Assembly (NCBI GenBank): GCA_025667525.1
Contig: CM046877.1
Coordinates: forward strand, 30,329,255-30,393,254
Length of the DNA: 64,000 bases
Direction: 5' to 3'
DNA from: Glebionis coronaria
Taxonomy: Eukaryota > Streptophyta > Magnoliopsida > Asterales > Asteraceae
How positions within the stretch are numbered: position 1 is the stretch's first letter; every line of letters begins with the position of its first letter. The notes below the pieces were generated by a model that had not been told where the DNA came from, did no database searches, and was given only the letters and a program-made list of their open reading frames with translations. This document shows, piece after piece, positions 26,640 through 38,115 of the stretch. The translations under genes and the position numbers were made by a program.

Positions 26640-27330
26640 TGTCTACCTGTAGTTTTTTCTTTTGTTGCTCCAAGTCTTGAACTTTCTTCTCGTAACTGTT
26701 GCTTAAGAACAAAAGTATCACCAACCGCAACCCCCTTCATTTCAGCCCTTCATATAATCAACAAATGAGAGGAAAAGATATTAGCAACTTCTATGTAAAC
26801 TTCAATCCACACTTCAAACTTATTAGCTATAACCACAGTTTAAAGCTTGCGTGTAATGCAAGTAAGAACCAAACATTTACCTCCTTTTGCTAGAGTCTTT
26901 TATCCATTTCTTTAAGCTTGTTAACAAGTTTCTCTTGGAATGAACAATGATCTAGCTCCTTTACCGCATCTTCAAAATTATCTACAAACACAAATGAAAG
27001 CAAATTTCAATTCCTGGAAACTAACATGATCAACACAAATAAGAATATTGAACAAATATCTAAAGTAATTATCTTCTTTGAAGTAACATACTTGATAAAG
27101 AAGCTTTTTGCACAACTTTATAATCTTGGGTGTGATTCAACTTTCTTTGGTGACTCTCATATATCATCAAATTCCCGTTTTACTGATGGATGCAATCTTC
27201 AGCCTCAGATTCCTCCCCGTCGTCATCATTGAAAGCTGTTCTTTTCCCTTGAAACCGGACATGTGCAGCCTTCCTTGGTTGGTCCTTGATCCCAAGCCCC
27301 TGTTTCCCAGAAGTTGATCCCAAGCCCCTG
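26640..27330 (-). pseudogene. Captured coiled-coil gene fragments in the Helitron
   Basis: Minus-strand pieces look like exons. One near 27190-27330 reads KAAHVRFQGKRTAF followed by acidic NDDDGEESEAED. One at about 26882-26981, bounded by TAG and GTAAAT, reads DNFEDAVKELDH and KLVNKLKEMDKRL with an internal stop. One near 26640-26760 is rich in Q, E and K. They suggest a piece of a host gene picked up by the Helitron. No family is assigned. Confidence 0.35.
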
Positions 27331-30300
27331 CAGGTTCTACACAGGTTCTACACAGATAAGGTGTTTCACATTGTATAAGAAACTAAGCTATCACAGTAGA
27401 AGTTTCGGCTACTTTAGGTTCAATGTGAATACACATGAACGAATGTCATTATAATCATTTAAAGCTAATATGATAGCAGAAAAAGTAAAGAAATGCAAAC
27501 AAAAGTAAAGTAAAAGTGTTGAGAAGAACCTGCATAAATGGCAGCAAATCCTAAAAACAGGATCATAAACGCTTCCCTGTCCCTTACTCATGCATCGTTT
27601 TTTGTTGGAACTGCAGAACGGCACAGTCTGTCATCTATAAAAGGAGCATTGGCTAGCCTCATCTCTTTCTCTTCAGAATCAAAACCTATGTTTCAAATTA
27701 ATATGAAGCATGTTTAATAACAGAACTGAAGTTCCTAACAAACACGACACCAAAAATAAAAAATAAAAACCGGTGATAATCCCACAACCATGTATTCTTA
27801 ATATTATTTACTTTTGGCCGAGTAAGAGTATGTTTGGGATTGCTGTAAGCAACTTATCTTTATGCATATCAGCAGAACTACTAAGTAGTTCGAATCCCTT
27901 TTAAGCATGAGGCAATCCCTTTTAACACATCTTTTTTCTATAAAAAGTTTTGTTTGAAATTTAAAGGCAACCCCCTTTTTATATAAGCCGAAAACCACAT
28001 AAGATAACTGGGATTAATTAGATTGAAGACCAGATCAAACCAACACAATCGAAAACAATACTATCATAAGATAATTTATGTAATTGAAGGCCAGAAACTA
28101 ACTGGATTAATTAGATTGAAGGTCAGATCAAAACAAAATTAAAACTTACCGGATGTAATTGAAGGCTAGATCAATCGGGTTAATTAAATAATTTATGTAA
28201 TTGATAATCGATAATATGATTACTGGGATTTTGAATTTGGGATTTTGAATTTGTGATTCAGGTATGTGTGTGAGGGGGATCTGTGTTAGGTATGTGTGAA
28301 ATGAGGAAATGATCGGTGGTGGTTTTTGGTGGGGATGATATATTACTTTTTTTATGTAATAAGAACAAGGATGAAAGACCTGCGCTTCGCTGCCGGGGTT
28401 ATGTGTCTTGTTTTTTTCCATATCTTCAACTTGGCCAGTGTTATTCCCTTGAGCAACAAAGATAATAAAACACTGGTTACATATGAGTTAAGCTCTGTAT
28501 TAACTAATTACAGGATTTAGAAGTCCTATTACAATGCATTCTTGCGCGAGATCTTAGGGGTATTTCGTGGTCTATCGGTAAATTCCAACAATCGGGGATT
28601 TATCCATACTACTTGAAACTGTTTAAGGAAGAACTTAATTACAATATATTTGGGAACACCAAATATGTTGAATACTAAGTAACGGTACTATTAAGGTAGT
28701 ACTAAACAATAATTCCATGCAACAACCTTCTGATTTGTTAAATAAAATATACAGATAAATGCTTATTTTTTAGATCTGCTAAATGAACTATACTTACATA
28801 TTAAAGTAGCTATTTTATATACATTAGTCAAGATTCTTTAGATTTAGAGTAAACATGAATGGTATCGAGTCACGAAAATGTGATGTCAAGTTGAGGGTGT
28901 CATGTCTTCTTTGATCTGCAAGTACCTTTCAAAGGGAAACATATGTGACAATAATGTTCATTTGAACGTGGTATACATGATAATAGTTATCAAGATCAAA
29001 GGCAGATCCAAAAGGTAGAACGCATATGAATGTGGTATGAAAAATAATTGAGAAACCAAGCATAGTTTCAAAAGGTAGTTTTCACATTATCGAGCGTGAT
29101 AGCTGATATAGCTTAACCATTTTATTCGAGGGCCACAAATATCGTAAACTGAACCCAAAAGACCAGTAACCGAAGGTTGATTGAAGCAAATATATACATC
29201 CACTATTAAAAAAAGAAGGCGTTATAAAAAAAATATAGGTTTGATACTATTACAGTTTTTTCGTGATTAAGACAATAGCATATAGCCATTTACTTTAGAC
29301 GTGTATCCAATATGATACTCAAACCCTCAGCCACTTCATTGAGAAGCACCTTCGATACACACTAATAGGACGATGGGCCAGATGCCTATTGGTCAAAAGA
29401 TTGCAGTTCTAAATCCATATTTTGGTAGATAACAATAATTAGGGACTTTGTCATATAAATCAAAGAAAGCACTACAAAACTATGTAATGTCATATAACAT
29501 TAAACATGGAAAAGAAGAATTATCACCTCAATTTCATTATTGAGGATTTCTTCTTTTATAGCTTTTGGTTAGCACTTCTTTGCACCTGAACTACGACGAC
29601 AACTCCTGCCACATAATGACATAATAATAGAAGTAAATTAGTTGATAGAATCCCCTTTCTGATTATCTCATTCACAGCTACATCACATTTATTGATAAAT
29701 ACTTATTCAACATTTCGGAATTACATCATCCGCAGCTACCCATATTTTTTAGACATTACATCGAACACTTAGAATGTGTCTTTAAGATCACCATAAACCA
29801 CTTCATCATAAAAGTTAGAAATAACATCATTATTTTAATATTAGTATTATCAAAAATATTAGGAAAAAAGTGTTCCCTTAAAACTTAGATTTAAGATCAC
29901 CAACTGATTTTTAATATAAAAGCTACCAAAAAATTGTTAGGAAAATTTATTTTCAATATTAGTTTTAACATGATACCTGAAATTGCAAAACTCATTTGGA
30001 TCTTGATTGTGTTGTTGCTATTTTTTTATTTTGGCTTGTGAGTTTGTAAAAGAAACATTATAATAGAATCAAAATAAAGAAAATATTTTAGCTTTGAAAG
30101 AAACCTTGTGTCCGAAGGAGGTCAGAGGACGGTTCAGTTATATTTGAAATATTCCTCGCATCCATCTCCATCAACCCTAATAATCGAATCACAAATTATC
30201 ACAGCGTCAGCGGAATGACTAGCACTCTCCTACGACATCGCAACCGTCAAATCCATTGCAAGAATTCCAGCAGCTTCCGTGAGCACCTGGATTGTGTGTG

Positions 30301-30890
30301 TGTTTTTTCTTTTGAGAAATCATTGTGTATGTTTCCCATAAACTCTATATGAGATTTAAAGAGAGGGACAGATGTCACAGCATTTACATGCAGTTAGGCC
30401 AGGTAAATTGTGACATTAATGAAAGAGTTAGTGGGTTCCATTAATTGCAAGGTTTGGTGCTTAGAAGAATTAATAAAAAAATCGGGGAAAGAATAAAAAA
30501 TGAGATCACTGTACTATATATATTTCATAAACTATATATAGTTATAATATTATGAAATGATAGATATAAATAATCTATTAATGTATTTTTTGAAACAATA
30601 ATTTTGTAAATACATAAAATAATAACAGATTAATATTTTTTAAATAATAATTTTGTAAATACATAAAACAATAAATTTGAGTTATCGTATGTTACAACAG
30701 TTTTCAACTACAATTTTATCTTATCACAATATAGCGTTTCGCTAAATATCTGCCGCTAGACATTTCCGCAGCTATGCGCGGGTAATCACCTAGTTTATAA
30801 AAAAGCATAAATATAACTATATAAGTCCCACATAGATCAAAGACTAGAATTCTTGCTTGGTTATATATTGTGGTGTATATGTATCTAATA

Positions 30891-30998
30891 GGTTGATATG
30901 AGTATTATGTACTTGTGCTTGACGTTACCAAGATGGTAAATGAAAATCTACCATCCACTAACCTCATCTCAACTAATTCATACTAAGTTTCATCTTTT
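30891..30998 (+). ncRNA. USE/TATA hairpin RNA unit HP-7
   Basis: USE GTCCCACATAG (30825-30835), gap exactly 24 bp, GTTATATA (30860-30867), start G at 30891 (GGTTGATATG). Stem GATGGTA (30932-30938) with TACCATC (30949-30955). The run T4 at 30995-30998 is followed by another T4 at 31002-31005. It lies about 30 bp beyond the Helitron end and is the closest relative of HP-18. The stem bases differ between the two at paired positions. Confidence 0.62.
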
Positions 30999-31759
30999 AA
31001 ATTTTCGTGACTTTGATATTCAGCCCGAGCCAAATCTCTGGGGGCTTCTGGACAGTGAAATGCGTACAGATCGACAAGGACACCGGTAACAAAAGCACTA
31101 AATGAGATCAGATAAACATCTTTTTTTTGTGATGTGATTAATATGCTTTCAATTCCTAGTTTCATAGGTATACAATGTTGAATTCATTAAAGCTAAAGTC
31201 AAAGATATTAAGAACATTTACGAGCAACATCAATTACGTAATTTCATCTCAACTAATTCATACTAACTTTCAACTTTTAACTTTTCGTGACTTGATATCA
31301 AGTCCGCGTCAAATATAGAGGACTGGTCTTATTGCTCAAGGTGCAACTTTTCGTCGAGTAGAAACAGTTATCATGAACAACTCAAGGGACACTCTACAAT
31401 CACCACTTCGAAAGTATTCCTTTGGGAACACTGCCATGGCTCACTTTCTCACTTTGATTGACCTGTTTCAACCAGAAAGCCGCATCCACCCATTACCCGA
31501 TCGACCTACCCGTTTTGCCACCAGCACTCAAAAATATTATATGAGCTACACATGTCCAACATAGTATAAGCCTGTGGTTCTTTCTCTTGCTGTAAATTTA
31601 TCTAATGGTTAGTATATGTTTTTCTTGCTTAGATGGTCAAATTTACTTCATTTCATTTAGAAAGGTTTCAGTCGCACGAGTGAACTTGGTATCAAAAGAA
31701 CATAAATGACATGTGCTTACATCAACAAAGATGTTTTGTAAACTTGTATGAAGTTTTGA
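30999..31759. repeat. Duplicated block between HP-7 and HP-8
   Basis: 31005-31090 matches 55405-55490. 31255-31500 matches parts of 32380-32590 and 35040-35235 (a segment with CTGGTCTTA, GTGCAGCTTTTCGTAAG-like and TCATGAAC blocks). No protein signature. Confidence 0.55.
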
Positions 31760-31826
31760 GTCCCACATCGGTGAAATAATAGATCTCGTCCTTGCTTATG
31801 TATGCTGGTGCATTTAATATGAATAT

Positions 31827-31935
31827 GTTGATGTTTGTATCATGTAGCAACATTTGATTTTGAGATTTGCAAAATACACATTCTTCAAATCACAAGAACC
31901 ATATGTGCCTATTTCATACAAGTTCTTAACTTTTT
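31827..31935 (+). ncRNA. USE/TATA hairpin RNA unit HP-8
   Basis: Perfect USE GTCCCACATCG (31760-31770), gap exactly 24 bp, degraded TATA CTTATGTA (31795-31802), start near G 31827 (GTTGATG). Stem GATTTG (31864-31869) with CAAATC (31886-31891). Tail ACAAGTTCTTAAC and T5 at 31931-31935. Shares its middle with HP-5 and HP-17. Confidence 0.62.
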
Positions 31936-32039
31936 GTGACCTGGACATAAAATTCTTTAAACCTTTTCGCACCTTGATGTTTTGTAATGTAATTAGAATA
32001 CGATTTCATACAAGTTCTTGCCTTTATGTAATATTGATA

Positions 32040-32230
32040 GAAAGAATGTATGAAGTTTAAATTCATACATATTAAACATTCCGGAGCATACCCCTGTCAC
32101 ATTATTTAGTGATTGCAACGGATCGGTACGTGAACCAAGATTGTAATTAGTTAAATAATTGCAACGGATCGGTACGTAAACTAAGACTGTAATTAGCATG
32201 TGTAACTTCATTCTGATGTCCTCCTAATTA
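32040..32230 (+). repeat. Unit-downstream repeat (first copy)
   Basis: A segment containing AGCATACC, GTGATTGCAACGGATCGG and GTGTAACTT. Related copies follow HP-11 (35440-35535) and HP-17 (54510-54640). So the duplicated unit is larger than the RNA itself. Confidence 0.6.
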
Positions 32231-32932
32231 ATTTACTACCATGCGTAATAACTTACAAACCAACCCACAAATATGATAATGAATGATATAAGTAAACGCC
32301 ATCACCAATAATATTGTGGGTACAAGTAGAACCCCATGTATAAACTCGTTCTTCATGTTACTGGTCCATTTGGGAAACCCCATTTTTAAATGACTGGTCT
32401 TACGTGTCGAGGTGCAGCTTTTCGTAAGTTTCAGCCGAGTAGAAGGGGTCATGAACTGCTCAAGTACGGGTTCACAATAATGCACGCTAGACATTCACCA
32501 CTAAGAAAGTAGCACTTCGTGTATGACTTTTGATTGCATATGACTCTGTTTGACCGAACCCGTTTCAACCTGAAAACCTCATCCACGCCCATTATCCCAT
32601 CCGTTTTGCCAATAGCACTTAAAACTGTTATCTGAGCTGCACTTGTCCAGCATATTTTCAATCCTAGCCTAGGTGGTTCTTGCTCTTGATGTGAAGTTAA
32701 TGGTTAATATATGGTTTACTAGCTTAGATGGCCCAATTTACTTTAATTCATTTGACCGAGCCGATAGATAGATCTCTGTAGGTAACTGAATCTGGTGATT
32801 TTTAGGTATGAATGGTCAACTCCAATATTCAAATGTGCGAATGATTCTAAGATGTTAGAAAGTTTCAGTCGCACATGTGAACTTGGTATCAAAATTTCTC
32901 GTATCTACAAAAGAGCATAAATGACGTTTTAA

Positions 32933-32967
32933 GTCCCTCATCGGTAAAAGAATAAAACTCGTTCTTG
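32933..32967 (+). pseudogene. HP-9, truncated promoter
   Basis: USE GTCCCTCATCG with one mismatch (32933-32943) and 24 bp of typical spacer (TAAAAGAATAAAACTCG), then the sequence switches to the downstream repeat. TATA and RNA body are deleted. Confidence 0.55.
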
Positions 32968-33583
32968 AAGGAAGATTGAAATTAGCGTATGTAAATTTAT
33001 TATGATGTCCTCCTAATTATTGTTAGGGAGCTTATATAACTTAAAAATTACATTTGAAACCCCAACATATCTATACATATGTTTTTTATCAGGTCATGTT
33101 ACGACGGGATTGAAAGGTGAATGGCGTGTGTATTTCACTCTGCGAGTAAATCGTCTATGACATGTATGCTCCCTTAATCTTCTAACCAAACTCTACAACT
33201 CACCTATATGAACTTGTTTTGGAAACTCATCGTGATGCACAACAATCTGACACGTTTACTCAAATGGCGTGTCATTGAGCAGGTTGTGATTGCCGAGAAA
33301 AGTAATCTTGCGAAGTTTATACTGTAAAACCCACAACCAAGCACCCCAAATTAATATGATGAATATATGTCTCTTGTGCCAAGTTTCTATTCTAACAATA
33401 CACTATTTTTTTATTGAACGGCTGATCATTTATTAAAAACTGGCAAGGAGCTAGCAATACTCTCACAATACAAGGTCTAGAAGTCTGTAAAGTCATTGCC
33501 TCATTTGGGTGCCTATAATGGATGAATATATTCTCTATGGGTTTATAAGGTATTCATGTGCCAACATTACTTACATGTAAGTT
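32968..33583. other. Intergenic DNA left of the hAT MITE
   Basis: No gene or repeat recognised beyond short pieces of the duplicated block. Confidence 0.4.
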
Positions 33584-33591
33584 ATCACCTT

Positions 33592-34343
33592 CAATGTTTT
33601 AAAAACCGGTTTTTTTATTGACTCGGTTAAGTCGCCGGTTCACCGGGTTACCGGTTCAACCGGTTGAACCGGCGGGTTAACCCGGTTTTACGTTTACAAG
33701 AAAAATTACAGATGTATAGAGAAAAAGGCACCTCGTTATCAGTTTTTATAATGAATACATATATACTCGTTCGTACAAGTTCATTTGATATTCAACAAAA
33801 TCAGTAAAGCATTGCAAAAAGTATTACTAGCTTCACCAGGCATGTGGCCTTCACATGCTCTGACTCATCAACTATCTCTCACCGTATACTTCGTTTAACA
33901 AAAAAAAAAGATCATACGCAACACCTTATCATCCCTCTTTTTAGTTTGAATATACAAGAACTCACATACCAAAGACTCATAAACCTCCATCCATCACTTG
34001 TCATATCATAAACAAACGGATCCATCACTCCTCATCCCCATGTTCTTATCACACCAAAGTATGAGAAATTATAATCCAAATAGATCGAGCTATAACAAGA
34101 TCAGGAACCGTATGGTTCTAACTGCACATGGATCTGGTCGATTTACATCCATTCTACTTTTTTCTTTTGATCTGTTGAACCGGCCGGTTCCGGTCCGGCG
34201 GTTTGACCCGGGTCGATCCAAACCGGCCGGTTTAATCCGGTTCGATTTTTGATGAAAACCCGGCTCATTACGGACCGGTCATTACTCCGGTTCCCGGTTC
34301 AACCGGTTGAACCGCCCGGGTCAAACCGGTTTTTAAAACATTG
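33592..34343. mobile_element. hAT-type MITE rich in AACCGG palindromes
   Basis: 752 bp with perfect terminal inverted repeats of at least 20 bp (CAATGTTTTAAAAACCGG and its complement), flanked by the 8-bp duplication ATCACCTT (33584-33591 and 34344-34351). An 8-bp duplication is typical of hAT elements. Both ends are packed with CCGGTT/AACCGG palindromes. It has no transposase, so it is non-autonomous. The open frame at 33998-34252 is incidental. Confidence 0.9.
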
Positions 34344-34611
34344 ATCACCTTATCAGGTCGATAATTTATTGGCTCCTGTGAATTCGAAAATTTATGGATT
34401 TTTTTAGTCAATGAAAATATTTATGATAAACCTCCACTCTATTTTCTAACATTAATATTTGATTATGGTCAGAGAAGGTAATATGTTTCTAGAACAGCTT
34501 TTCGTATGAGATGAATCTGTGAAATTTGATGTAAGCTTAATTTGAGTCCCACATTGAGTACACAAAAGAAATTTTGCCTAGTTATATAGAATGGTGTATA
34601 TCACTTGAATA

Positions 34612-34724
34612 AGTTTAGACTTGTATTGGTGTTAGTCCCGTTTCTTGAGTATTGATATCCAAATAAACGGATTTCAATTCTCCACAGCGGGAACTAACAC
34701 TTCATATAAGTTTCTAACCTTTTT
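34612..34724 (+). ncRNA. USE/TATA hairpin RNA unit HP-10
   Basis: USE GTCCCACATTG (34546-34556), gap exactly 24 bp, GTTATATA (34581-34588), start A at 34612. The head is AGTTTAGAC and the tail TTTCTAACC plus T5 (34720-34724): head TTAGA pairs with tail TCTAA, although both differ from other units. The middle is unique and folds best of the plus-strand units: GTGTTAGTCCCG (34629-34640) with CGGGAACTAACAC (34688-34700), and an inner ATTGATATCC with GGATTTCAAT. Confidence 0.7.
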
Positions 34725-35245
34725 AGCAAGTTTGTTTTCGTTGTGCAATTATTACTCCACCTTATCCTTGATTTCCTAGTTCTGTAGCAATTTACATGAT
34801 GAATATGGGAAAAGTTACATTTACATTATACACAATAACTTATAAGTCATCAACGATCATTGACGTTACCATTTCTTACAATAAAAATATGATTGTAATG
34901 AAGGAAAGTAAACGCCATCACCACTAATATTGTGGGTAAAAGTACAAATATAACCGGAAATATAAACCTGTTCTTACAGATCCATTCAGGTCGGATTTTT
35001 ATTTCTGCTCGGTTGACTTGGGCAACCCTTGCTTTAGAGGATTGGTCTTACGGGTCAAAGTGCGGCTTTTTGTAAGTTTAAGGCGATTAAGGGATAATGA
35101 ATAGCTCGAGGACGGGCTTACAATCATGCACCCTAGACAATCACCACTTAGAAAGTAAGTAGCATTAGTGACCGCTCTTTGACACGTGATTGCCTATGAG
35201 GTTGTTTAACACACCCCGTTTCAACCAGAAACCTACATGTGCTAG
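34725..35245. repeat. Duplicated block between HP-10 and HP-11
   Basis: 34910-35235 is a diverged copy of 32290-32590 (shared CGCCATCACCA, ATATTGTGGGT, GGTCTTACG and AATCATGCACGCTAGACA-like stretches). A further copy is at 35738-35905. Confidence 0.6.
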
Positions 35246-35276
35246 TTTATATATCCTGGTGCACATGATCCATACG

Positions 35277-35390
35277 GATTGATATTAGTATCAAGTAGTT
35301 GCATATGATTTGGTGGTGTGAGAAATATAAACTCTTCACTCACATAGTCCACTCATATGCTAACTATTTCATTCAAGTTCTCAAACTTTT
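35277..35390 (+). ncRNA. HP-11, RNA body without USE
   Basis: TATA TTTATATA at 35246-35253 and start G at 35277 (GATTGATATTAG) are intact, but no USE is found 24 bp upstream. Stem TGTGAG (35317-35322) with CTCACA (35339-35344). Tail CAAGTTCTCAAAC and T4 at 35387-35390. Probably silent. Confidence 0.5.
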
Positions 35391-36011
35391 CCCACTTCAA
35401 CGTTGTGTGATATAATCAGACAAATTTCTTTTTCGAATTTCATAGTAATAACATGATGAATGTACGAAGTTGAAAGTCATAGATAGTAAGCATTCGAGAG
35501 CATACCAGCCGATCTCATCATTTGATGATTGCAACGGGTCGTTTCGTCTTGGACAAGTTTTCCTCTTGCGCAAGTGATTCACTGAAAACACACATGAGAA
35601 TATTAATACTAGTACTTATTGATCCTGTTATTGTTGTCAAATTTACTAAATTTGAATACATCTTTTTGACACCGGCAAAAAGAAAAGAAGTATTCTTATT
35701 GATCCTGTTACAGGTTAATTTTACTAGTTCGTTTAATACTTTTCGTAAGTTTCAGGCGGGTAAGGGGTCATGAACAGCACGAGGACGGGCTTACAATCAT
35801 GCACGCTAGACAATCATCACTTAGAAAAAAAGTAGCACTTAGTGACCGCTCTTTGACACGTGATTGCATTTGAGTTTGTTTAACAGCCCCCGTTTCAACA
35901 AGAAACCTGCATTACCCATTAGTCGAGCAGCCCATTTATATCATGCTGATTACATCAACAAAGATGTTGTGTCTTTTGCGCAACATTTCTGAAAACTAAT
36001 ATAAGGTTCGA
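35391..36011. repeat. Duplicated block between HP-11 and HP-12
   Basis: Includes second copies of the unit-downstream repeat (35440-35535) and of the GGTCATGAAC-containing block (35738-35905). No gene. Confidence 0.55.
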
Positions 36012-36100
36012 GTCCCACATCAGCAAAAGAATAGAACATGTTCTAGTTTATATACCCTGGTGCACATGATTCATATGGATTAATATTAGTATCAGGTATT
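36012..36100 (+). pseudogene. HP-12, complete promoter with truncated body
   Basis: USE GTCCCACATCA (36012-36022), gap exactly 24 bp, TTTATATA (36047-36054), start G at 36078 (GATTAATATTAG). This is the best promoter of the set. After ATCAGGTA the sequence jumps to a piece also found at 35690-35735 (CTTATTGATCCTGTTACA), so hairpin and tail are lost. Confidence 0.6.
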
Positions 36101-36163
36101 CTTATTGATCCTGTTACAAGTTAGTTTTACTAGTTCATTTAATAATACTCTTCTGTAATATAA

Positions 36164-36385
36164 ACCAACTGGCTTAGCTGAGTTGTCCACCAAAGTTCCA
36201 CTAAGTGGTTTTTTTGGGGAGGTTTCCTGGAGGTCTTGGGTTCAAGACCTGCCAAGGGCCCTTTCAGGTGAAGCGGATAAGGAGTCTAACATAACTAGGC
36301 GAGGGTTCGAAGAAGACATTCTACCGCTTGGATATCATTGCACGACTTGACCTACTAACCACTAACATTTGCCGTTCTAAAAAAA
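36164..36385 (+). mobile_element. tRNA-derived SINE, copy 1
   Basis: About 222 bp with a polymerase III A box (TAGCTGAGTTG, 36175-36185) and B box (GGTTCAAGACC, 36239-36249), ending in TTCTAAAAAAA. It is flanked by a 20-bp duplication (36144-36163 and 36386-36405, AATACTCTTCTG...). Copy 2 is at 39026. Confidence 0.88.
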
Positions 36386-36528
36386 AATACTCTTCTGTAA
36401 TATAAGTGTGTATGTAGAACAAGTTTCGCTAGTTACTCTTTTGAAAACTATATCTTCAAGTTCAATCCCACAGGTTAGAGAGTAGAAATTTTGCTGCCTA
36501 ATATACAATGATGTTTACTAGTTGCGTA

Positions 36529-36642
36529 AGTTGATATTAGTGTTGTGTTGCTGGTTGATGGTCTTGCATGATGTTAAATCTAAATAGTTTATTATCACGC
36601 TCGCTTGTCAGTCAGTAATTAATACAAGTTATCAATTTTTTT
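36529..36642 (+). ncRNA. USE/TATA hairpin RNA unit HP-13
   Basis: USE-like ATCCCACAGGT (36465-36475), gap 22 bp, CTAATATA (36498-36505), start A at 36529 (AGTTGATATTAG). Tail ACAAGTTATCAA and T7 at 36636-36642. Head GTTGAT pairs with tail ATCAAT. Its middle resembles HP-2. The stem there is weaker. Confidence 0.58.
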
Positions 36643-36660
36643 ACAAAGGGTTTAAGGCAT

Positions 36661-37531
36661 TAAATAGTTATATATGTACTTTTTCAAATATATACATATG
36701 GTACGTGTATCAAAAAAATTATCATACCTAATCATTAACTTTACCTGTTAATAAGGTACATACAAACTTTTTTCTACCTGTTAACATGTAATGATTTTGC
36801 AACTTTAGTACTTTTACAAACAGTCGTTTTAAAAAGTTTGCAATGTTAGTCCATTTTAAAATCTTTTTCTGCAAAAAGGAAATTTTTTGAAAAAAAAACA
36901 TTTTCTTCAATAAAAATAATTAAAAAAACATATTTTCTCCAAAAAAATATAATTATTTGGAGAAGTTATTTTCTAAAAAAAAAGTTCAAAATATTTTTTT
37001 GGAAAAAGTTATTTTTTGAAAAGAAAAACATATTTTTCGAAAATAAATTAGATTTTGAAGAAAAAAACAAAAATTTTTGATGAAAAAAAAGTGTAAAGCT
37101 TACTATTTGTATGAATTTAATTAAATAAAGAGTTATATATATACATATTTTTCTTTATGTAGACTTCCTTAAGAAACATTTATTTTTCAAAACAAAATTT
37201 CAAAAATCTTTTTCTCCAAAAAGTTTATATGTAAAAAAATTTTAAAATGCTTTTCTCCAAAAAAACAAACTTTCGATTTTTTTTTAAAAAGAACATATTT
37301 TCGGAAAAAATACGTTTTGTGAAAAAAAGGACTAACGATGGTAACGTAAGTTGAAAAAAGGACTAACAATGTCACGTATGTTAGCGAATTTCGCAAAATT
37401 ACCAGTTTAACCGGTTATAGGTAAAAATGTGACCATATGAGTGCGAAAAGTTATAGTTCATGTAGTATTCGGATAATATTTTAGGTACACGTACTATATG
37501 AATATATTTGAAAAAGTACACGACTATTTAT
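36661..37531. mobile_element. Inverted-repeat element (MITE-like), T/A-rich core
   Basis: Ends are inverted copies of each other: AAATAGT...TGTACTTTTTCAAATATA on the left and the complement near 37480-37530. The core (36840-37330) is low-complexity runs such as TTTTTCTCCAAAAAA. I cannot define a target duplication, so the superfamily is open. Confidence 0.55.
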
Positions 37532-38040
37532 TGACTTAAATCGTTTTACGAAAGTTCATGTGTCAAACATATAATTATAGTGTTTCCGACTTACTTGTAA
37601 GTAGCTAAGTTGATTTCTTTTAATTTATATTTTATGTTATAAAAGTTTACAACAGTTTTCCCCGCCTTTTCTAATGTGTGTATATAGACACTACTACCAC
37701 TTGAAACCGGTATAAAAAATAATTATCATTTCGTAATAAATCACAATTTCCGTAAATATCCATTAAAACAAGTCTAACATTATGTTCTGGTCCAAAGGTG
37801 GTGGTCAAACATACCCAGTTTTTACCGGTTCATGTCTAGGCAATTTTTTATGACTCGAATAGAGTAATACGAGCTTTGGATGATTATGATAATTAAAATC
37901 TGAAAAATTATTTGTATGTCTAATGATTTGATTAGTTGATTCGAAAAAACAACTAATTAAAACTTTGAGAAAGAAAAACATATTTCAAAGATAGAAAAAA
38001 AATTTAACGAAATAGATTACGATCCGATAACAAATGTCTA
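37532..38040. other. Intergenic DNA
   Basis: Nothing recognised. Confidence 0.4.
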
Positions 38041-38115
38041 GTCCCACATTGGTCAAATATAGAAAACTTAGGTGTATATAGTTAATAACTTCATATGTGT
38101 TAAATTAGTATTTTT
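38041..38115 (+). pseudogene. HP-14, degraded unit
   Basis: USE GTCCCACATTG (38041-38051), gap 21 bp, TGTATATA (38073-38080), head-like GTTAAATTAGTATT from 38099. An early T5 (38111-38115) would stop a transcript at once. Confidence 0.5.

Larger units (their letters stand above)
24470..30793 (+). mobile_element. Non-autonomous Helitron, 6.3 kb
   Basis: Starts with TC (TCTCTACTACTTATAATG) after an A and ends CTAG before a T, the A/T insertion habit of Helitrons. The 3' end carries the usual GC-rich hairpin (CCGCAGCTATGCGCGGG) about 10 bp before CTAG. The boundary is supported by a paralogous empty site in this window: at 55197/55198 the same flanks (AAACCAA and TTTATAAAAAA) are joined directly. 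I see no Rep/helicase coding region, so movement would need a partner. It carries exon-like fragments near 25581-25847 and 26640-27330. Confidence 0.88.
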
